Assembly (NCBI GenBank): GCA_030146445.1
Contig: JASLBT010000282.1
Span: 1-9,838, forward strand
DNA length: 9,838 nucleotides
Direction of reading: 5' to 3'
DNA from: Segetibacter sp.
Lineage (GTDB): Bacteria; Bacteroidota; Bacteroidia; Chitinophagales; Chitinophagaceae
Under the pieces are notes generated by a model. It saw only the letters and a list, made by a program, of their open reading frames with translations. It searched no databases and was not told the origin of the DNA. The position numbers and the translations under genes are program-made. Of this stretch, positions 6,247-9,838 are shown piece by piece (the first letter of the stretch is position 1; each line of letters begins with the position of its first letter).

Positions 6247-7569
6247 CTAGTTTTTGGTGACTTTGTATTTTCTGTTCACCTTAGGATTGTTGAAATAGCG
6301 GTTTAACTCTTCCTCGCTTAGCCCGCCGGTATCCAGTGTTGGAATGTCGATAAGCTGTACCTGAATTTGTTTGAGGTCGTCTTTCAGCTTTTTAGTTTTA
6401 AATAAGATCTCCGGATCGCGCTCGTTCAATAAGGCGTTATCCGACAAGGAATATTCAAGTCGCCGGATACTTGTGCGAACAAGTGAGGCCGAATTTTGCT
6501 CATACGACTTTACCGGTGAAACAGCTTCTTTCACGGGCACAAGTGCAACCCCAACACTCGGTAAAATTCTTCCGAGTTGTTTTTGCCCCTCATTACTCAT
6601 TGTCGAAAATACGGTACCACCCAATGCCGTTGTGCCCGACACGAGGTCGAAACTTGTGCGGGTGTTCTTTGTTTTTTTGATCTTTTTATCAAGCTCCTTA
6701 AAAGCGAACTTGAGTTGAAGTATATAGTAATTAATATCGTTGACCACCCTCCGGTATTCGAGGTTACGTTGGGGGTAATTTAATGCGTCTTTTACGAAAA
6801 TCCTGACAACGGCAGTGTCCCTCGTCAGAAATTTGTTGGTCCCTACAAAAGTTACCAATAGCAACCGTTGTTTTGCAGTATCGCCGTCCTTTATGAAATC
6901 GTATGGCACCCTCCAGCTGAAGTCCTCATCGCACTTGCGCACAAACCGGTAATCTTTCAGGGGCAGGCTGGTGGTTGTTGAAATATTTTCAATCGGAAAA
7001 TTACCGAGTTCGCATTGAACTTTGAAGCTCAGGCTGTCGCCTTCATCTATATACAACACACTACTCACGGTGGGCTTCACCCGCGAAGCGATGATCTCAG
7101 TGCTGTAAAAAACCAGTGTAAAAAAGGTGTCTGCTCTTTCCTTTGGGTTTGCGAGGTTTTGTACACCAAGCTTAACCTTATATTCTTTGTCGTATTTTAA
7201 CCTGCCCGATAAAAACAACGACTTTTCTGCCCTGAATGAAAGCAGGCCGTTGTCTTTATTGATCTTAAGTCCCAACGGTGCATTCCTCAAAAACCAATAG
7301 AAACCAGACTCATCCTTGTTAATATCCAGCTTGTAGGTGAGGGATGAATCTACGTGCAGCGTGATGTATGGATTAAGGTTGGTGATCCGGAGCGTAGTGT
7401 CCAAGGGTATAGGGGCAACGGCAACAACCGTATCAATCCTCGGAAGCGTATCCTTATTTACGATGGTGTCTGTTATCGGAACGACTTCCTGTGCAGGTAA
7501 GTAAGTGGCCCGCATCGACAGGATAACAAGCAAACTTAAGAAGCGAACAATCTTTAAAATCTGCATCAT
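6247..7569 (-). CDS. Secreted protein of unknown function, beta-rich N-terminus and helical C-terminus
   Basis: I do not recognise a named family for this 440-residue protein. It opens with a signal peptide (hydrophobic LKIVRFLSLLVILSM, likely cleavage LPA-Q at 26/27). A Thr/Asp/Pro-rich linker follows to about residue 60. Residues 65-160 look like an Ig/cadherin-like or 'putative Ig' repeat: the pattern APLGLKINKDNGLLSF, then a Tyr-Lys-Val-Lys strand and Asn-Leu near the end, resembles bacterial He_PIG-type domains. A second beta-rich region spans about 165-262. From 270 on the sequence becomes helical and charged (KELDKKIKKTKNTR, 291-304; RRLEYSLSDNALLNERD, 369-385), broken by a small-residue hydrophobic stretch at 306-346. 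The last residues are very basic. Two adjacent ATG codons start the gene (7569 and 7566); the first is used here. The product is probably periplasmic or surface-associated and structural rather than enzymatic, since no catalytic motif is visible. Confidence 0.85.
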   Translation of the reverse strand: MMQILKIVRFLSLLVILSMRATYLPAQEVVPITDTIVNKDTLPRIDTVVAVAPIPLDTTLRITNLNPYITLHVDSSLTYKLDINKDESGFYWFLRNAPLGLKINKDNGLLSFRAEKSLFLSGRLKYDKEYKVKLGVQNLANPKERADTFFTLVFYSTEIIASRVKPTVSSVLYIDEGDSLSFKVQCELGNFPIENISTTTSLPLKDYRFVRKCDEDFSWRVPYDFIKDGDTAKQRLLLVTFVGTNKFLTRDTAVVRIFVKDALNYPQRNLEYRRVVNDINYYILQLKFAFKELDKKIKKTKNTRTSFDLVSGTTALGGTVFSTMSNEGQKQLGRILPSVGVALVPVKEAVSPVKSYEQNSASLVRTSIRRLEYSLSDNALLNERDPEILFKTKKLKDDLKQIQVQLIDIPTLDTGGLSEEELNRYFNNPKVNRKYKVTKN

Positions 7570-7927
7570 GGGCGCAATATTAAATAAATTTTAGCGAGGT
7601 GATTTCAATCCTCCTGGCAATTAAAGGCCGCTTTAGACTTTCTTTAGCAGTAATCCTATCCCCGTCCCTGCACATAACGAAAAACGGAGTTCTTTATTCC
7701 ATCCGTAAACAATTGCAGCTGTAGAATGATTGGGCCTGCTGGATGGGCTGGTGCTGATCACCCGCTGTAGGGTAGCAGCAGGTAAAATGTCGGTCTGGAA
7801 AGGCTACACTTCCCGGCCCAAAACCGCAACTGCTAACCTCGGGCAAGTTGGGGTTTATTTGTCAAACCCATAAACTGATCAACCCTTACCTTTGCCAAAT
7901 TGATTTTTTTTACCATTTGTTCCGCGG
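7570..7927. other. Divergent intergenic region
   Basis: These 358 bases lie between two divergent envelope-protein genes. On the plus side they hold the promoter candidate at 7858-7894 and a small hairpin, GGGTTT (7851-7856) with AAACCC (7864-7869), overlapping its -33 region. On the minus strand a frame of 56 codons (7803-7636, stop TAA 7635-7633) is open, with a protein-like end (GWNKELRFSLCAG) but only a GTG at 7761 as possible start. No gene is called. Confidence 0.45.
7858..7894 (+). promoter_or_regulatory. Candidate Bacteroidota-type promoter for the DUF481 gene
   Basis: TACCTTTG at 7887-7894 matches the Bacteroidota -7 consensus TAnnTTTG exactly, and TTTG at 7858-7861 can serve as the -33 element. 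The spacer of 25 bases is slightly longer than usual. Transcription would start near 7900, giving a leader of about 28 bases that includes an eight-T run before ATG 7928. The -33 element overlaps a short inverted repeat, which could be an operator; that part is speculative. Confidence 0.5.
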
Positions 7928-8665
7928 ATGAGAAAATTATACACTTGCAAACTGCTAGGCTTTATCATTTCTATAAACGCTGTAAATGCGCAATTCAACG
8001 ACAGCACATTTTACCACGTCCGTTATTCTACGACCGGCATTATCAACAAAACCAACGACGTTAGTTCTTATGTCTTAACCAATGCATTCAAGTTCAATGT
8101 CAGCAGGGACGAGGTACAGCTCAATGCAAATGCAAGCTGGATTTATGGATTGCAGCAAAGCCGGCTCACTAACAATGACTTCTCCTCTGCTCTTGATTTT
8201 AACCTTTACAAAACACTGCCCCATTTTTACTACTGGGGCCTGGCCACATACGACAAAAGTTTTTCGTTGAAGATCGTTGAGCGTTACCAGGCAGGGGTTG
8301 GCGCCGCGTATAACGTGTTTGACCGACCCGATTTCGCGCTCAACCTTAGTAATGGCTTATTGTATGAAAACAGCAACCTTAAAATAAACGACACAACAAA
8401 CAACCGGTACAGGGTGTTCAGAAATTCTTTCAGGCTCCGATACCGGCTGGTAGTTAAAGAATTAATTGTGCTCAACGGTACAAACCTGTTACAGAATGCA
8501 CTTAATGCCGAAAACGATTACATCGTCAGCTCGGTTAACAGCCTTTCGTTTAAGGTTCGGCAATGGCTGAGTTTAACGGCTTCTGCTACCTACAACCGCA
8601 TACAACGAACCAATCGGGAAAACCTCTTATTCACTTTTGGTTTAACGGCTGAGAAGTATTTCTAG
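7928..8665 (+). CDS. DUF481 family outer-membrane beta-barrel protein
   Basis: The 245-residue product has a signal peptide (MRKLYTCKLLGFIISINAVNA, cleavage before Gln22) and then alternating polar/hydrophobic strands typical of a small outer-membrane barrel: VSSYVLTNAFKFNVS, VQLNANASWIYGL, FYYWGLATYDKSFS, YQAGVGAAYNVF, FALNLSNGLLYEN, FRLRYRLVV, LSFKVRQWLSLTASATYN and a final strand ending LTAEKYF. The terminal Phe after an aromatic/hydrophobic strand is the usual barrel-assembly signal. The pattern of charged turn residues, the strand that ends in a single-domain 'W-L-S-L-T-A' segment and the length all fit DUF481 (YdiY-like, salt-induced outer-membrane protein family), whose function is unknown. 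The start at ATG 7928 is supported by the signal peptide and by the promoter candidate 34 bases upstream. It is probably monocistronic. Some other small barrel family remains possible. Confidence 0.85.
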   Translation: MRKLYTCKLLGFIISINAVNAQFNDSTFYHVRYSTTGIINKTNDVSSYVLTNAFKFNVSRDEVQLNANASWIYGLQQSRLTNNDFSSALDFNLYKTLPHFYYWGLATYDKSFSLKIVERYQAGVGAAYNVFDRPDFALNLSNGLLYENSNLKINDTTNNRYRVFRNSFRLRYRLVVKELIVLNGTNLLQNALNAENDYIVSSVNSLSFKVRQWLSLTASATYNRIQRTNRENLLFTFGLTAEKYF

Positions 8666-9420
8666 GTACGTGCTTCGAGAGAGAAGGGGTTTAGATTCGG
8701 TTGCTCACCGGCGAGGCGTCGGTTCATCAGCAAAGCACCAGTGCTGTTATCAACAATGATGTGAGCCCGTGCCAGATCGATCATTTTTTCCCCGGCTTTC
8801 ACCACAATTCAGCATCTTGGCCAGTGGGACTGCGCCGTAGCGTGTACACGCATCTTTGAATTGAGGTTAGTTGTTTTTGGTTCCCGATGCATCCCAGGTT
8901 GCAAGCATCGCTATGCACGGGGTCGGCCTTTGCACTATTACTCCGAAAGTGGCTATACTGCAATTGCTTCAGCGGGTAGTCGCATCCGACAGCGTGAGCC
9001 GGGTTGGCGCAGCAATTAAGTAAAGTGATTAGGTTTGCAGCTTCATCTTTGGAGAATAAGGGATAGCGGAGGTCTTTATAACCGTTAGGGCTTCGCCGGC
9101 GGACGCCCGCCCGGATGATTGGTTCAGATGTTGGCGGCGCGCTCTTGTACTGTCTTGCCCGCCGCAGCTTCAACCAACTACCGGGTGCCAACACAACCAG
9201 GCTGGATTTTGCGCATTAATCCTTTCGGCGTGACGCTTCCGGATAGCGTGCCGTTGAGGGTGATATCACCAATTGTTGAAAATGTCGGTACTTGCAATAA
9301 CTTCTAAACACCCTGCAGAAAATCCAAATAATTTTCGTGCTTTACCAGTTCGGATGGCTGCAATGGTATTTAGCAGTTTGGTTGGGGTCATTTTATTTTT
9401 TTCACCTTAAAAGCAAACAT
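8666..9420. other. Gene-poor region, possibly with decayed coding sequence
   Basis: No gene can be supported in these 755 bases. Several minus-strand stretches look protein-like but are short and disjoint. (a) 8784-8662: 40 residues from an ATG, containing ARAHIIVDNSTGALLM and NPFSLEA; its stop overlaps the end of the DUF481 gene. (b) 9391-9266: 41 residues from an ATG preceded by A-rich sequence, starting MTPTKLLNTIAAIRTGKARK. (c) 9303-9180: another frame with STIGDITLNGTLSGSVTPKG, closed by TAG and then open again to TGA near 9125. A frame change plus one stop would join (b) and (c), as in a pseudogene. The longest open frame (9194-8799, minus, 131 codons) has no internal Met and eight Cys, and is judged spurious. 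No tRNA, repeat array or clear terminator was seen. Confidence 0.4.
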
Positions 9421-9838
9421 ATGAAAGCAATTCAGTTGGTCATTGTCGCCTTATTGGCACTTTCAACGGTATCGTGTGTTAGTCGCAAAAAGCTGTTGCA
9501 GGAACAGCAACGATATAATACTTTGAACAATTCTTATGGGGTATCTCAAAGTGAACTCGAAAAGTGCAGGCAGGCTGCCGATGAAGCGAGCGTGGCCAAC
9601 GCTCGTCGGAAAGCACAATACGAAGCCGACATCGATAACCTCAATAAACAGCTTGCCTTCCTAAAGGAGAACAACAATACCTTCCTGAACCAATTAAAAG
9701 ACCTGTCGGTTTTGTCAACTACGCAGGCTGAGAGCATTAAAAAGTCCATGGAAAATATTGGGTCAAAAGATACTTATATACAGGATCTGCAGCGGGCGAT
9801 GTCGAGAAAAGACTCACTCAACATGGCGCTTGTGATGA
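9421..9838 (+). CDS. OmpA-family lipoprotein, N-terminal part (3' end outside window)
   Basis: The frame is open from ATG 9421 to the window edge (139 residues). It starts with a lipoprotein signal peptide: MKAIQLVIVALLALSTVSC, with Cys19 as the lipidation site (lipobox T-V-S-C). Residues about 24-135 are almost continuously helical with heptad-like Leu/Asn/Lys spacing (LLQEQQRYNTLNNSY, YEADIDNLNKQLAFLKEN, DTYIQDLQRAMSRKDSLNMA), forming a coiled-coil stalk. This N-terminal design, ending in 'KDSLNMALVM', is that of Bacteroidota OmpA-family proteins, in which a C-terminal OmpA peptidoglycan-binding domain follows beyond the stalk; that domain is expected outside the window and is not seen here. 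The predicted role is tethering outer membrane to cell wall. A-rich sequence precedes the start. Codon pattern and helical repeat argue strongly for a real gene. Confidence 0.9.
   Translation, partial: MKAIQLVIVALLALSTVSCVSRKKLLQEQQRYNTLNNSYGVSQSELEKCRQAADEASVANARRKAQYEADIDNLNKQLAFLKENNNTFLNQLKDLSVLSTTQAESIKKSMENIGSKDTYIQDLQRAMSRKDSLNMALVM

Noticed and set aside
6371..7200. Plus-strand open frames opposite the 440-residue secreted protein
   Set aside because: Shadow frames of the minus-strand gene, mutually overlapping and without recognisable domains.
8799..9194. 131-codon minus-strand open frame
   Set aside because: It starts with TTG, has no internal Met, eight Cys, many Arg/Ser/Pro, and no family resemblance; it lies in a GC-richer stretch where stops are rarer.
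1..9838. Mobile element, CRISPR array or defence system
   Set aside because: No transposase, integrase, direct repeats flanking a unit, regularly spaced repeats, or known defence-domain motifs were seen on either strand.

Overview
The window looks like a chromosomal stretch from a Bacteroidota bacterium, probably of the Chitinophaga/Sphingobacterium side of the phylum. This rests on secreted proteins with cleavage sites of the 'A-Q' type, A/T-rich sequence instead of Shine-Dalgarno sites before starts, promoter-like TTG...TAnnTTTG elements, an OmpA-type lipoprotein with a long helical stalk, and a DUF481 outer-membrane barrel. There is no tRNA, rRNA, CRISPR array, integrase, transposase or recognisable phage or defence gene.

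Layout. 1-655: C-terminal half of acetate kinase (+), cut by the window edge, followed by a strong symmetrical hairpin. 736-1134: small GlcG/HbpS-like protein (-). 1335-3475: a translationally coupled pair of NAD(P)-binding proteins (+), a short-chain dehydrogenase/reductase (SDR)-like protein that lacks the usual catalytic tyrosine and an atypical SDR with a C-terminal DUF2867 domain. 3487-4416: secreted protein with an HExxH zinc-peptidase signature (-), converging on the SDR pair with only 11 bases between stops. 4781-5998: cytosolic TIM-barrel glycoside-hydrolase-like protein of clan GH-A type (+). 6247-7569: secreted protein of unknown function with beta-rich, Ig/cadherin-like N-terminal sequence and a helical C-terminus (-). 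7928-8665: DUF481 outer-membrane beta-barrel (+) behind a good Bacteroidota-type promoter. 8666-9420: gene-poor stretch that may hold decayed coding sequence. 9421-9838: N-terminal part of an OmpA-family lipoprotein (+), running off the window.

How the genes relate. Apart from the SDR pair, genes are mostly single units on alternating strands, so the window does not read as one pathway. Acetate kinase belongs to acetate/acetyl-phosphate metabolism. The two SDR-fold proteins very likely act together, but their substrate is not visible. Four products (peptidase-like protein, 440-residue protein, DUF481 barrel, OmpA lipoprotein) are envelope or secreted proteins. I found no convincing undescribed multi-gene system. 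The points most worth a second look are the tyrosine-less SDR with its DUF2867 partner, the HExxH protein, the GH-A-like enzyme, and the short open stretches without usable genes in the intergenic regions.
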